DNA of 64,000 nucleotides from Omphiscola glabra (Eukaryota; Mollusca; Gastropoda; Lymnaeidae): assembly GCA_964017045.1 (NCBI GenBank), contig OZ024797.1:15954863-16018862 (forward strand), in the 5' to 3' direction. This document shows, piece by piece, positions 54,298 to 64,000 of this stretch. Positions within the stretch are counted from its first letter, which is position 1, and the number at the start of each line of letters is the position of its first letter. A program made the translations under genes and the position numbers. The notes under the pieces were generated by a model. The model made no database searches, was not told where the DNA came from, and saw only the letters and a program-made list of their open reading frames with translations.

Positions 54298-55055
54298 GGC
54301 ATTGTTACATAGAGAATGGCATTGTTACACAGAGAATGACATTGTTACACAGAGAATGACATTGTTACACAGAGAATGACATTGTTACACAGAGAATGAC
54401 ATTGTTACACAGAGAATGACATTGTTACACAGAGAATGGCATTGTTACATAGAGAATGACATTGTTACACAGAGAATGACATTGTTACATAGAGAATGAC
54501 ATTGTTACACAGAGAATGACATTGTTACACAGAGAATGACATTGTTACATAGAGAATGACATTGTTACACAGAGAATGACATTGTTACACAGAGAATGAC
54601 ATTGTTACACAGGGAATGACATTGTTACACAGAGAATGACATTGTTACACAGAGAATGACATTGTTACACAGAGAATGACAATGTTACACAGAGAATGAC
54701 AATGTTACACAGAGAATGACATTGTTACACAGAGAATGACATTGTTACATAGAGAATGACATTGTTACACAGAGAATGACATTGTTACACAGAGAATGAC
54801 ATTGTTACACAGAGAATGACATTGTTACACAGAGAATGACAATGTTACACAGAGAATGACATTGTTACACAGAGAATGACAATGTTACACAGAGAATGAC
54901 ATTGTTACACAGAGAATGACAATGTTACACAGAGAATGACATTGTTACACAGAGAATGACAATGTTACACAGAGAATGACATTGTTACACAGAGAATGAC
55001 AATGTTACACAGAGAATGACATTGTTACACAGAGAATGACATTGTTACATAGAGC
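54298..55055. repeat. 20-bp minisatellite, ~38 copies
   Basis: ATTGTTACACAGAGAATGAC repeats with only three variable positions (ACAC/ACAT, ATTG/AATG, GAC/GGC). In the right half ATTG and AATG units alternate, giving a 40-bp higher-order unit. Confidence 0.97.
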
Positions 55056-55203
55056 ATAATTATGTATTTTGAAATGAAGATTTGATTCGTAGTACCGGTA
55101 CTGAATTATTTCAAAAGAAAGATATTAACTTTGATGATGCGAAAATGTTCGACCAATTTTGTAACCTCATGTCATTCTGAAAATCTAAAGGCAAAGGGAT
55201 TAA

Positions 55204-55300
55204 CTGCTCAACAAGGGAAGGTAGCTTCTTCCAAGACATTGTCTGCTCAACAATGGAAGGTAACTTCTTCCAAGACATTGTCTGCTCAACTATGGAAGGT
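55204..55300. repeat. 39-bp repeat, ~2.5 copies
   Basis: CTGCTCAACAAGGGAAGGTA-type units begin at 55204, 55243 and 55282. Confidence 0.9.
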
Positions 55301-55550
55301 ATTTTTCAAATCTTTCCAAAGTATTGACCCCCCCCCCCCACCCCCAACCCGAATGACTTAAACATTTGGAATTTTATTTTTGCATTCATGATCATAATGC
55401 AAATGTGGAAAAGGTATTTTTCACGTATAAATTCTCCATTGACCAAGGAGCAGAATAGACTAGATGTGGAGTCAGTGAAAGTCATCGTACATAAACTGTA
55501 CAATTTAATACTAAGATTTGCTTGGACTTTTACCACTTAAGACATTTGAT

Positions 55551-56790
55551 CGAATATAGCCAGCTCTGAAAAGTGTGTTTAAATAGCCAACTATGAGAAG
55601 TGTGTTTAAATAGCCAACTATGAGAAGTGTGTTTAAATAGCGAACTATGAGAAGTGTGTTTAAATAGCCAACTATGAGAAGTGTGTTTAAATAGCCAACT
55701 ATGAGAAGTGTGTTTAAATAGCGAACTATGAGAAGTGTGTTTAAATAGCCGGCTGTGAGAAGTGTGTTTAAATAGCCAACTATGAGAAGTGTGTTTACAT
55801 AGCCGGCTGTGAGAAGTGTGTTTAAATAGTCAACTATGAGAAGTGTGTTTACATAGCCAACTATGAGAAGTGTGTTTAAATAGCCAACTATGAGAAGTGT
55901 GTTTAAATAGCGAACTATGAGAAGTGTGTTTAAATAGCCGGCTGTGAGAAGTGTGTTTAAATAGCCAACTATGAGAAGTGTGTTTACATAGCCGGCTGTG
56001 AGAAGTGTGTTTAAATAGTCAACTATGAGAAGTGTGTTTACATAGCCAACTATGAGAAGTGTGTTTAAATAGTCAACTATGAGAAGTGTGTTTAAATAGC
56101 CCACTATGAGAAGTGTGTTTAAATAGCCAACTATGAGAAGTGTGTTTACATAGTCAACTGTGAGAAGTGTGTTTAAATAGCCAACTATGAGAAGTGTGTT
56201 TAAATAGCCAACTATGAGAAGTGTGTTTAAATAGCCAACTATGAGAAGTGTGTTTAAATAGCCAACTATGAGAAGTGTGTTTAAATAGTCAACTATGAGA
56301 AGTGTGTTTAAATAGCCCACTATGAGAAGTGTGTTTAAATAGCCAACTATGAGAAGTGTGTTTAAATAGCCAGCTGTGAGAAGTGTGTTTAAATAGCCAG
56401 CATTCAGAAAGTATGTTTAAATAGCTAACTCCGAGAAGTGTGTTTAAATAGCCAACTATGAGAAGTGTGTTTACATAGCCGGCTGTGAGAAGTATGTTTA
56501 AATAGCTAACTCTGAGAAGTGTGTTTAAATAGCCAGCTGTGATAAGTGTGTTTAAATAGCCAGCTGTGAGAAGTATGTTTAAATAGCTAACTCTGAGAAG
56601 TATGTTTAAATAGCCAACTCTGAGAAGTGTGTTTAAATAGCCAACTCTGAGAAGTGTGTTTAAATAGCCAGCTGTGAGAAGTATGTTTAAATAGCTAACT
56701 CTGAGAAGTATGTTTAAATAGCCAACTCTGAGAAGTGTGTTTAAATAGCCAGCTCTGAGAAGTACATGTATGTTTAGATGACTATTTAGT
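55551..56790. repeat. 27-bp minisatellite, ~46 copies, with 189-bp higher-order block
   Basis: ATAGCCAACTATGAGAAGTG recurs every 27 bases. The variants CCGGCTGTGAG and TACATAG recur in the same order about 189 bases apart (7 units; for example 55748 and 55938). The right third (from 56390) is more diverged. The long minus-strand frames (55511-56320 and 56289-56810) are translations of the array, not genes. Confidence 0.97.
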
Positions 56791-57698
56791 GGTAAATGTA
56801 TGTAAAACAATTATTTTAATAGTGTAGTTATTTTTGTATTCCAGCATAAACACATAGATCTTAAATTTAGCTTAATTTTTAAATGTCCCGTTTTAAAACA
56901 AAATGTCCCCCTTTTCCGACATTTTCAATATGAAATGTCCTACTTCTTCATTCTCGCATCTGGCAACCCTAACATTACCCAATGTTTCAGTTGTTCTCAG
57001 AATACATGTGTGTATTTAACTGACTATGCATGATATGACATTTTAAATTGTGTTTTTGAGATAATCCAAACTGGGACATTGAAAACTCATTTTCTTACCG
57101 TGACCCCATGACCCCATGAACCCATGACCCTAAGCTAGGAACCCAATAGTAAGTAACCTTCCTAATCAGATTAAAGAAAACAACACCTGTCGATCTCAGC
57201 ATCAAAGTTTCGGGTTGAAATAATAATAAAGTACAAATACATCTTACTTATTATAAAAATGCTTATAGACGCTGTTGTGCTGAATTCTCAATTTGAACTG
57301 AATTGATGTTGAAATTGTTGGCATCCTGTTATTGCTATGGTAACAGCACACACACAAAAAAACATCAACAAAACAAACAAACAAAAAACCAACAACATAT
57401 TTTTGTCCACACACCTTTTTAATATAAATGTGTAAATATTATTCACCTGAAACCAGTAAAAGAACCGTCACGTAAAACTCTGAATCTATCAAGTATATAA
57501 ATCTATGTCATGTGATGTAAGATCCTAAATGTAGCGCTATTTGATTGTACGGCAATCTCATCAATGTTCAATCCATCCCGCCAATGATGCTACGAGTTTA
57601 AAAGCAAATAAGGAAGACAATCACAAATGCAGAGAAAACAAGTTTTGTTTTGACTCAGAAAACTTAAGGGAAAATATCAAATTACGGCAAGTCCTAAT
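56791..57698. other. Spacer, nothing recognised
   Basis: It is AT-rich with an ACACACAAAA/CAAA low-complexity stretch at about 57347-57395. The frame 57541-57741 has no domain and runs into a transposon end. Confidence 0.4.
57691..57698. repeat. 8-bp target duplication, left
   Basis: GTCCTAAT is identical to 60608-60615. Confidence 0.88.
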
Positions 57699-60607
57699 CA
57701 GTGTTTCTTTCAGAAATTTTCCCCCGAGGGGGCACTTTTGACGTTCGGGGGGGCAGTGCCAGTTTTTCAGTGGCCAGAGGCGTAGCTAAGGGGTGGCAGA
57801 TGGGACATATGTCCCCGGGCGCCAGACTAGCGGGGGCATCTAATGGGCTATAGTGTTAATGGATGAAAATAATAGGTTTCAGAGTTTAGCGGGGGGGGGG
57901 GGTAAAAATGCTTGTCCCCTGTCATCAAAGACTCACGTCAGTGACGTAGAAGTGGGGGGGGGGAGGGGCGAACATTTGGTCTTCCCAGGTGTAATTTTTT
58001 CTTTAGATAGAGCGGCGGGATTTTCGGACATCTGCAGAGTTTCTATCGAGAAAGGTAGCGTGGCAAAAAAGTTAACCCACCTAGGGTGGCGATAACACTA
58101 GGCACGCCACTGGGCAGTGTATATATCAGCACCAAATTTGGCTGTCATGGCAAGTAATTTTTATCGGGAAGTAGGGCAGCAGAAAATGTGTGATTGTTTA
58201 ACAATCAAAAGGTGCATTTTGGAGTATACATGATTCGAATGTTTTGAAAAGAATTTCATTTGATCGGGGGAAATAATTTTTCAAGCGTCGGGGGAGGCAT
58301 TATGGCGACCAGTGCCAGACACAAACTAAATTCATTCTGGTTGTGGTGTGCCGAAGAAAATCATTTGACACAAGATTAGCTTCAACCCGGTAGTCACATT
58401 GATCGACGTCAAGGGGAAAAAAAAAGGGGGGGGGGGTAGCAGAAATTGAGGAATCCGAAGAGTTTGAGCAAAAGTGAGGGCAGGGGTCACCTTAATTTAA
58501 AAAAAAATAATTTCAAAATGCAGTGATGCATTGTGGTGCAAATTTTTCTTCTTCTTTTTCTGTCTATTAAGGGCCCACGATCAATTTATTGATCTTTATG
58601 GCTCCTATGAATGTAGATGGCATTTGCAATGTTTCTGTGCCTGGTGTTGATGCGGATATTTCACTGGTAACAAGAGTTACCTAGTGAGGGTATCATGCAC
58701 TGTATTCAATGTATCTTTAAGACAATGTGTGAAGGGGCATTTCAAACGTTCATATATTTACTGTTAGATGTCTCGTAGAAAAATGCTAAGAATACATCAA
58801 CATACACCAACTATATGTGGACTACAAATCAGGTTATGATAGCATAGACAGGAAATACATGAACGATGCTGTGCTGGAACTTGGAGTCCTTAACAAACAT
58901 ACCCGACTCATACATATGACGATGGATAACTACAAAAGTAGAATCAAAGTACAGAGGGAGTACTTGAGGGAGTTCCCAATCAATCTGGGCCTCAGACAAG
59001 GAAATCCGTGTATCATTTTCAACATCACTTTAGAAAAAAGCATTAGAAACATACGTGTGAGCACCTGAGAGGTGGTACAGAACAACCATAAGGAACTTTA
59101 TAAAGCCATCCACTGCAATACCTGGCCTACACAGACGATATAGCGCTAATGGTAGAAACAGCATTGATGATATAATTAAAACTTTCAGGGAACTTGAAGA
59201 TGTGACGGTCAAAACTGGTCTTGATGTAAATAAAGCGAAGGCAATATTTATGATAATGTCAGGAAATACGCACTGATGACTTCATCAATATGAACATCTA
59301 CGCCTTTGAGAGGGTAGCTACTTTCAAATATCTAGGGGTGACTATAAATAAGCAAGAGGAAATACAATCGGAGGTGCAAGAAAGAATAACAGCATGCAAC
59401 CGTTATTATTTCAATTTAAAAAAGCTACTTCAAAGCAAAAATCTCGCTAAGGGAACAAAGAAGGCAGTATACACAACTATCACAAGACCAGTAGTGATAC
59501 TTGGTTCCTATCAAAAAGGCAGAGAACCTGCTAAATATATGACCCGATGATAGACAATTTTGTTTTTGGGAATCCGAACAAACTAAGAGCTATATCAATT
59601 GTACAAATACTCATCCATAGTCACAACAATATAAAAAAAGGCAGACTGCCCTAGGCAGGACACATTGAAAGGATGCCGGATTCTGGAGCAACAAAAACGA
59701 TCTACAGGCAGAAACCTAGGGGCAGACGTTGTTTAAATATATATATTCTTTCTACTGGATTATCATCTTAAAATAATTTTTTTTAAATAGTTCAAACAGC
59801 TGGGGAAGATTGTTTATTATTATTATATTAGCAGAGAAAAGTCATTGGGGATTTAATAAATAAAGACTATTTTTAAAAAAAATCATTTTACTCTGTTCCC
59901 GAAACTGTGTTAAAAAATTAGAAACACTCGCTTTAATAATTATGATGAAATGTCCACTATTTGTATGTAACCGGTAAATTTCTAATTTTTAAAAAAAAAA
60001 TTATTATTATTATTATTTTTAAATTTTTATTTTATCTATGTCAGCATACATCTATGGAATCTACTACATTAAAATATTTGCTAAAAATGATTTTTTAAAG
60101 CATGATACTATTTTACAATATCATTTGAAAACAGATTGCACATGTTTATTTCTTAGCAAGAACTATATTTAATTTAAAGACATTTATATCGATGAAAAGG
60201 TAGTTTAATACAGGGTTATTTAAAAGTCTTTCAACTTTTGCAGCTGCAGAATGTAATTAAATAAAAGATACCGATATCTGCGAATCAAAAAAAGTAAAAT
60301 TTAGCTTATGATCAGGAGCGGCCAATTTTCAAAACAATACCATAATATTATTTATAATCGATTTCTGCGAGCCTGTAACAAGATTAACCTGAACGCTATG
60401 GATCATCAATATATATCGAACAAAGCGATATTTTATTTGTTCCAATAATTGTAATCGATTGAAGGCACACATTTCAATAACTTTTAAAAATTTTATAAAA
60501 ATTAAATTTAGAGTACTTTTTTTTTTTAAAATTATTTTTTCTTACACATTTTCCCCCGGGGGGGGGGGACTTGACTTGCCCCGGAGGTATGCCTGAAAGA
60601 AACATTG
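57699..60607 (+). mobile_element. hAT-like element, 2.9 kb, GTTTCTTTCAG ends, perfect 8-bp duplication
   Basis: The left end CAGTGTTTCTTTCAG mirrors the right end, whose reverse complement is CAATGTTTCTTTCAGGC. GTCCTAAT directly flanks both ends. This copy defines the family seen in pieces at 19702, 27905, 46264 and around the Helitron. A GAGGCGTAGCTAAGGGG motif at about 57776 looks like the end of another hAT-type MITE nested near the left end. LINE debris occupies 58.8-59.74 kb. No transposase was recognised; the rest is AT-rich. Confidence 0.85.
58800..59735 (+). pseudogene. LINE reverse transcriptase fragments inside the hAT element
   Basis: Successive pieces in shifting frames give YVDYKSGYDSIDRKYMN-like text (VDYKSGYDSID near 58815), LGLRQGNP followed by a shortened FNITLEKSIRN block, LAYTDDIALM (about 59127-59156), VATFKYLGVTINKQEE, NLAKGTKKAVYTTITRPV and GHIERMPDSGATKTIYR (about 59660-59700). 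The catalytic box reads YTDD, not the usual Y/F-ADD. Stops, frameshifts and a short deletion show an old dead copy, older than the LINE at 52.7 kb. Confidence 0.75.
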
Positions 60608-60615
60608 GTCCTAAT
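60608..60615. repeat. 8-bp target duplication, right
   Basis: GTCCTAAT is the partner of 57691-57698. Confidence 0.88.
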
Positions 60616-60763
60616 GTTTTAACGAACGTCTACAGACAAGTCCTTTAAGGCCAAATTTTGTATGGCCTGTCCTTAAACTTACGGACGGTTGGCAAGCATG
60701 GTTACTAAATATTATTAAATGATCATTTTTGGACGCTCTTATATCACCCCGGTAAGCATGCTG

Positions 60764-60930
60764 TTGGACATAAATCATACTCTCTGTGTGGACTTCTGTT
60801 GGGCATAAATCATGCTCTCCGTGTGGACTTCTGGTGGGCATAAATCATACTCTCAGTGTGGACCTCTGTTGGGCATAAATCATGCTCTCAGTGTGGACTT
60901 CTGTTGGGCATAAATCATACTCTCAGTGGT
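60764..60930. repeat. 36-bp minisatellite, ~4.6 copies
   Basis: GGGCATAAATCATACTCTCA recurs every 36 bases. Confidence 0.93.
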
Positions 60931-61040
60931 CTGCTTGAGTAAGACTGTGGGCTGTTAAGGTAAGGCAGCGGGCTATTTGCGTAAGACAGTGGGCTGTTTG
61001 GGTAAGACAGTGGGCTGTTTGGGTCAGACAGTGGTCTGTT
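60931..61040. repeat. ~21-bp minisatellite, ~5 copies
   Basis: GTGGGCTGTTTGGGTAAGAC units follow directly after the 36-bp array. Confidence 0.88.
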
Positions 61041-61298
61041 CTGGTTTGGATGATGAGGGACAGGTGTTCGTGTTTTAATTTCCACCACTGCTCCACTTTC
61101 CTGTTTGGGTGAGGCAGTTTCAGTAAAGTGTCCCGTGCCCCCGTTTTCCAAGTTTTTAAACCATTCCTCCCGAAAACGGCCTTTTAGTCTATGATTTGAA
61201 TTTGACCCCAAGCTGGGCCATCGGTCAGTTTGGTTGTGGCAGAATGGACCCTTATTTAGCTAGAAAGTCATCTCTTCCATTTTGAAGTATATCCGCGT

Positions 61299-61385
61299 GT
61301 CCAGGGATCCACTCGTTTCCAGGGATCCACTCGTGTCCAGGGATCCACTCATGTCTAGCGATCCACTTGTGTCCAGGGATCCACT
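61299..61385. repeat. 18-bp minisatellite, ~5 copies
   Basis: GTGTCCAGGGATCCACTC repeats with single changes; each unit carries GGATCC except one (GCGATCC). Confidence 0.93.
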
Positions 61386-61399
61386 GAAGGACCACTGTA

Positions 61400-61740
61400 T
61401 CCACAGGGTTCCATTTTTTTCATCTGATGGTATCTTTCCATCGTGGTTAAAATAGCTTTGTCTCTCCTGTTGTTGAGTGGTTCAATGTCTGACAAGATTC
61501 CAATGGCAGCCGTGTGTGTTGTGCGCCCCGCACACCAACATTTCAAAAGAGTGCTAGGTTCTGTATGCGATCCAGACCACCTAGAGCCGTGCAGCTCGCA
61601 AAGGTCCAGAACGGACAAGACGTTGTTAATCGTCCTCTTTACACTCACACGATAAAGCGTACTTAGGGGGATTGCATCGGCTTCCCAGGTCTGTGCAAGC
61701 CATATTTTTGTTAAAACTAGGCTTAATTTTGACGTGGCAC
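61400..61740 (-). pseudogene. I-like LINE fragment (region after reverse transcriptase)
   Basis: The minus-strand frame includes NNVLSVLDLCELHGSRW, LLKCWCAGRTTHTAA and SDIEPLNNRRDKAIL followed by ERYHQM. A run like SDIEPLxxRRxKAxLxxxERY follows the reverse transcriptase and precedes RNase H in I-like LINEs of invertebrates. The match is from memory of the family and partial, with no catalytic box here, so confidence is limited. Confidence 0.45.
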
Positions 61741-61945
61741 GAGCGCCCATTTAACGGTAGAGTTATACCTTGAACTTGAGAAACGGTTGTTGAGAATGGG
61801 AGGGGGGGGGGCAGAGCTGTTTTTGTAGATAAAATGGTGTTGTGAGTGTAATTTTGTTCGGGGTTTGGGTGGGGGTGGAAGGAAGCAGAAAGAAGGCATA
61901 AGAAAGGTGAAGGGTTCTGTAGATTAAGTCAATCGCCAGAAAATT

Positions 61946-62074
61946 TTGGATAAATTCACACACCTGGTTATATAGTTTTGAAAGCAAGTTGGATAAATTC
62001 ACGCACCTGGTTATATAGTTTTGAGTGCAAGTTGGATAAATTCACACACCTGGTTATATAGTTTTGCGTGGAAG
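61946..62074. repeat. 43-bp minisatellite, 3 copies
   Basis: TTGGATAAATTCACACACCT begins at 61946, 61989 and 62032. Confidence 0.95.
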
Positions 62075-62187
62075 TTGCCAACTTTTAAGTTTAGGAGAGA
62101 CTTTTCATTTGTTTTTTAGTTCGTATTTAACAGATGTTCGCGAGAGCTTCGATCAGTTTTGCGTAATCAAAAACAGTATGATTTATT

Positions 62188-62660
62188 TAATGCGTTCTTA
62201 CACGCCGCGGTAATGAGGTCTGTTAATGCGTTCTTACACGCCGCGGTAATGAGGTCTGTTAATGCGTTCTTACACGCCGCGGTAATGAGGTCTGTTAATG
62301 CGTTCTTACACGCCGCGGTAATGAGGTCTGTTAATGCGTTCTTACACGCCGCGGTAATGAGGTCTGTTAATGCGTTCTTACACGCCGCGGTAATGAGGTC
62401 TGTTTATGCGTTCTTACACGCCGCGGTAATGAGGTCTGTTTATGCGTTCTTACACGCCGCGGTAATGAGGTCTGTTAATGCGTTCTTACACGCCGCGGTA
62501 ATGAGGTCTGTTAATGCGTTCTTACACGCCGCGGTAATGAGGTCTGTTTATGCGTTCTTACACGCCGCGGTAATGAGGTCTGTTTATGCGTTCTTACACG
62601 CCGCGGTAATGAGGTCTGTTTATGCGTTCTTACACGCCGCGGTAATGAGGTCTGTTTCTC
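62188..62660. repeat. 36-bp minisatellite, ~13 copies
   Basis: GCGTTCTTACACGCCGCGGT recurs every 36 bases with one variable base (GTTAAT/GTTTAT). Each unit holds CCGCGG. The 184-codon frame over it (NAFLHAAVMRSV units) is a by-product of the unit length. Confidence 0.96.
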
Positions 62661-62950
62661 CACGAAAGCTTAAGCATCTGTTTGTCAAGAATTTAGCCGG
62701 TTTTAAGATGTGATTCTATCTCCTTCTACTCCATCGTGCGCTGCTAACGTGCATAAGTTCATCTGGATCGGGTTAGAGATTTCAGCTATTTCATTTTGGA
62801 AAAAATAATCTGTTCACAGACATAGGGGCAACCAAATATTGCCATTTTGAGTGCATGGTTGCTGAGATTAAGACTTGCCTCCGAGTGGAGAGATGCACTA
62901 TAAATGAGTACAGCTTCTTGACTTGAAGGGTTTGTCAGAGAGTGGCAATT
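62661..62950. other. Spacer, nothing recognised
   Basis: No frame or motif could be supported. Confidence 0.3.
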
Positions 62951-63442
62951 GTGTAGTTTGGCCAGTCCATTTGGTCAATCTGATGATGTGTAGTTTGCCC
63001 AGTTCAATTTGGTCAATCAGATGATGTGTAGTTTGGCCAGTTCCATTTGGTCTATAGGATGATGTGTAGTTTGGCCAGTTCCATTTGGTCAATCGGCTGA
63101 TGTGTAGTTTGGCCAGTTCCATTTGGACAATAGGTGGATGTGTAATTTGGCCAGTTCCATTTGGTCAATCGGATGATGTGTATTTTGGCCAGTTCCATTT
63201 GGTCAATCGAATAATGTGTAGTTTGGCCAGTTCCATTTTGGTCAATCGGATGATGTGTAGTTTGGCCAGTTCCATTTGGTCAATCGGATGATGTGTAGTT
63301 TGGCCAGTTCCATTTGGTCAATCGGATAATGTGTAGTTTGGCCAGTTCCATTTGGTCAATCGGATGATGTGTAGTTTGACCAGTTTTATTTGGTCAATCG
63401 AATGATGTGTAGTTTGGCCAGTTCCATTTGGTCAATTGGATG
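62951..63442. repeat. 38-bp minisatellite, ~13 copies
   Basis: GATGTGTAGTTTGGCCAGTT recurs every 37-38 bases with scattered substitutions. Confidence 0.95.
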
Positions 63443-64000
63443 GAACATTTCAAAGATAACATAAAATGGTTCCGGAAAAGTTGCTTTCCTTTTCATTGAA
63501 ATGAAGATGATGTCCAGATAATTCAGATGATTTACATTCAATTTAGATGATTTCCTGTCAACTCTGATGATGTCCAGTCAGTTCAGATGATGTCCAAACA
63601 AGTCAACATGTTTTGTTTATCAACTGTTTGTTTTTCACCAAACAGTTTTTGAAGCAGAAGCTTTCCTTGCACTTATTTGACATATGACCACAAGGTGTCA
63701 GTGGTATTATCACAATTTTCAAGACCGAGTCCAACTTCACTGATGTACAGCACATCACTTGGCGTCGGTACCTAATAAGCCCAAATTTGAGATGTGGAAT
63801 TAAAAAGAAAACACATTTGAAATAGCATTGAAACTGAATAACAAAACTAAAAAGTGGTTGGGGCCATCAAAAATTCAAGCGACGGTTCTTCGAGGCAATG
63901 AAATTGCTGTTGATGCCAATATTAATGGTTGTGGTTGTTCATCTGGTTAGTTTGGACTAGTCCAGGAGCGCCATCAGTTGTCTAAGTAGTTAGTTTAGCC
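63443..64000. other. Spacer to window end
   Basis: A degenerate GATGATGTCCAG-type repeat lies at about 63505-63595. Nothing else is recognised. Confidence 0.4.

Noticed and set aside
55511..56810. Minus-strand frames of 269 and 173 codons (YLNTLLIVG units)
   Set aside because: They are translations of the 27-bp array, whose unit is a multiple of three without stops.
62159..62713. 184-codon frame (NAFLHAAVMRSV units)
   Set aside because: It is the 36-bp array translated; only one variable base per unit.
1..64000. tRNA, 5S rRNA or other RNA polymerase III genes
   Set aside because: I scanned for A/B-box-like pairs and cloverleaf-like runs and saw none that I could support.

Overview
The window looks like invertebrate animal nuclear DNA. 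It is AT-rich and gene-poor, has spliceosomal introns with GT/AG borders, and is packed with non-LTR retrotransposons, hAT-type DNA transposons, a Helitron and a very large number of minisatellites. The mix (RTE-like, L2/CR1-like and I-like LINE pieces, a Helitron with an internal tandem core, hAT remnants) fits a mollusc, perhaps a gastropod. That assignment is inference; nothing here proves the species. Only one host protein gene is convincing.

Host gene (13.57-17.81 kb, + strand): a three-exon coding region for a bZIP transcription factor of the Fos/ATF3/JDP2 type. The two introns are phase 0, and the spliced product restores a perfect N-x7-R-x9-L heptad register. About 10 kb upstream there is a plausible promoter (TGACGTCA at 3327, TATA box at 3401) and two possible 5' exons (about 3431-3630 and 4026-4099). 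If these belong to the gene, the 9.5-kb intron between 4.1 and 13.57 kb is filled by six or more minisatellites, a MITE and a LINE.

Mobile elements, left to right: a TA-flanked MITE (2387-2552); a MITE with ~47-bp inverted ends (5429-5798); an RTE-like LINE on the minus strand (9725-13291) with a 12-bp target duplication and a second piece of LINE fused to its 5' end; a U2 snRNA-headed retrocopy (18640-18893); several copies of one hAT-like family whose ends carry GTTTCTTTCAG (19702, 27905, 46264, 57699-60607, plus an inverted piece at 22.0/26.3 kb); a 3.9-kb Helitron (22408-26325) sitting between A and T inside that inverted piece; a 3.55-kb hAT element (31716-35268) with a decayed transposase, itself split by an L2/CR1-like LINE; a probable solo LTR (35425-36030); a foldback element with GGTACCCGGGTACC ends (48.8-49.26 kb); a 189-bp hAT MITE (51270-51458); a hAT remnant (52102-52644); a 5'-truncated LINE with an 11-bp target duplication (52683-53917); and LINE debris at 58.8-59.7 and 61.4-61.7 kb.

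Tandem repeats: about 40 separate arrays with units from 11 to ~170 bp cover, by my own tally, roughly a third of the window. The largest are 40.9-45.97 kb (5 kb, 121-bp higher-order unit), 36.34-38.71 kb and 55.55-56.79 kb. Units differ from array to array, and several long apparent open frames are only translations of these arrays. Arrays also occur inside the bZIP coding exon and inside a transposase frame, so the process that makes them acts on coding and non-coding DNA alike.
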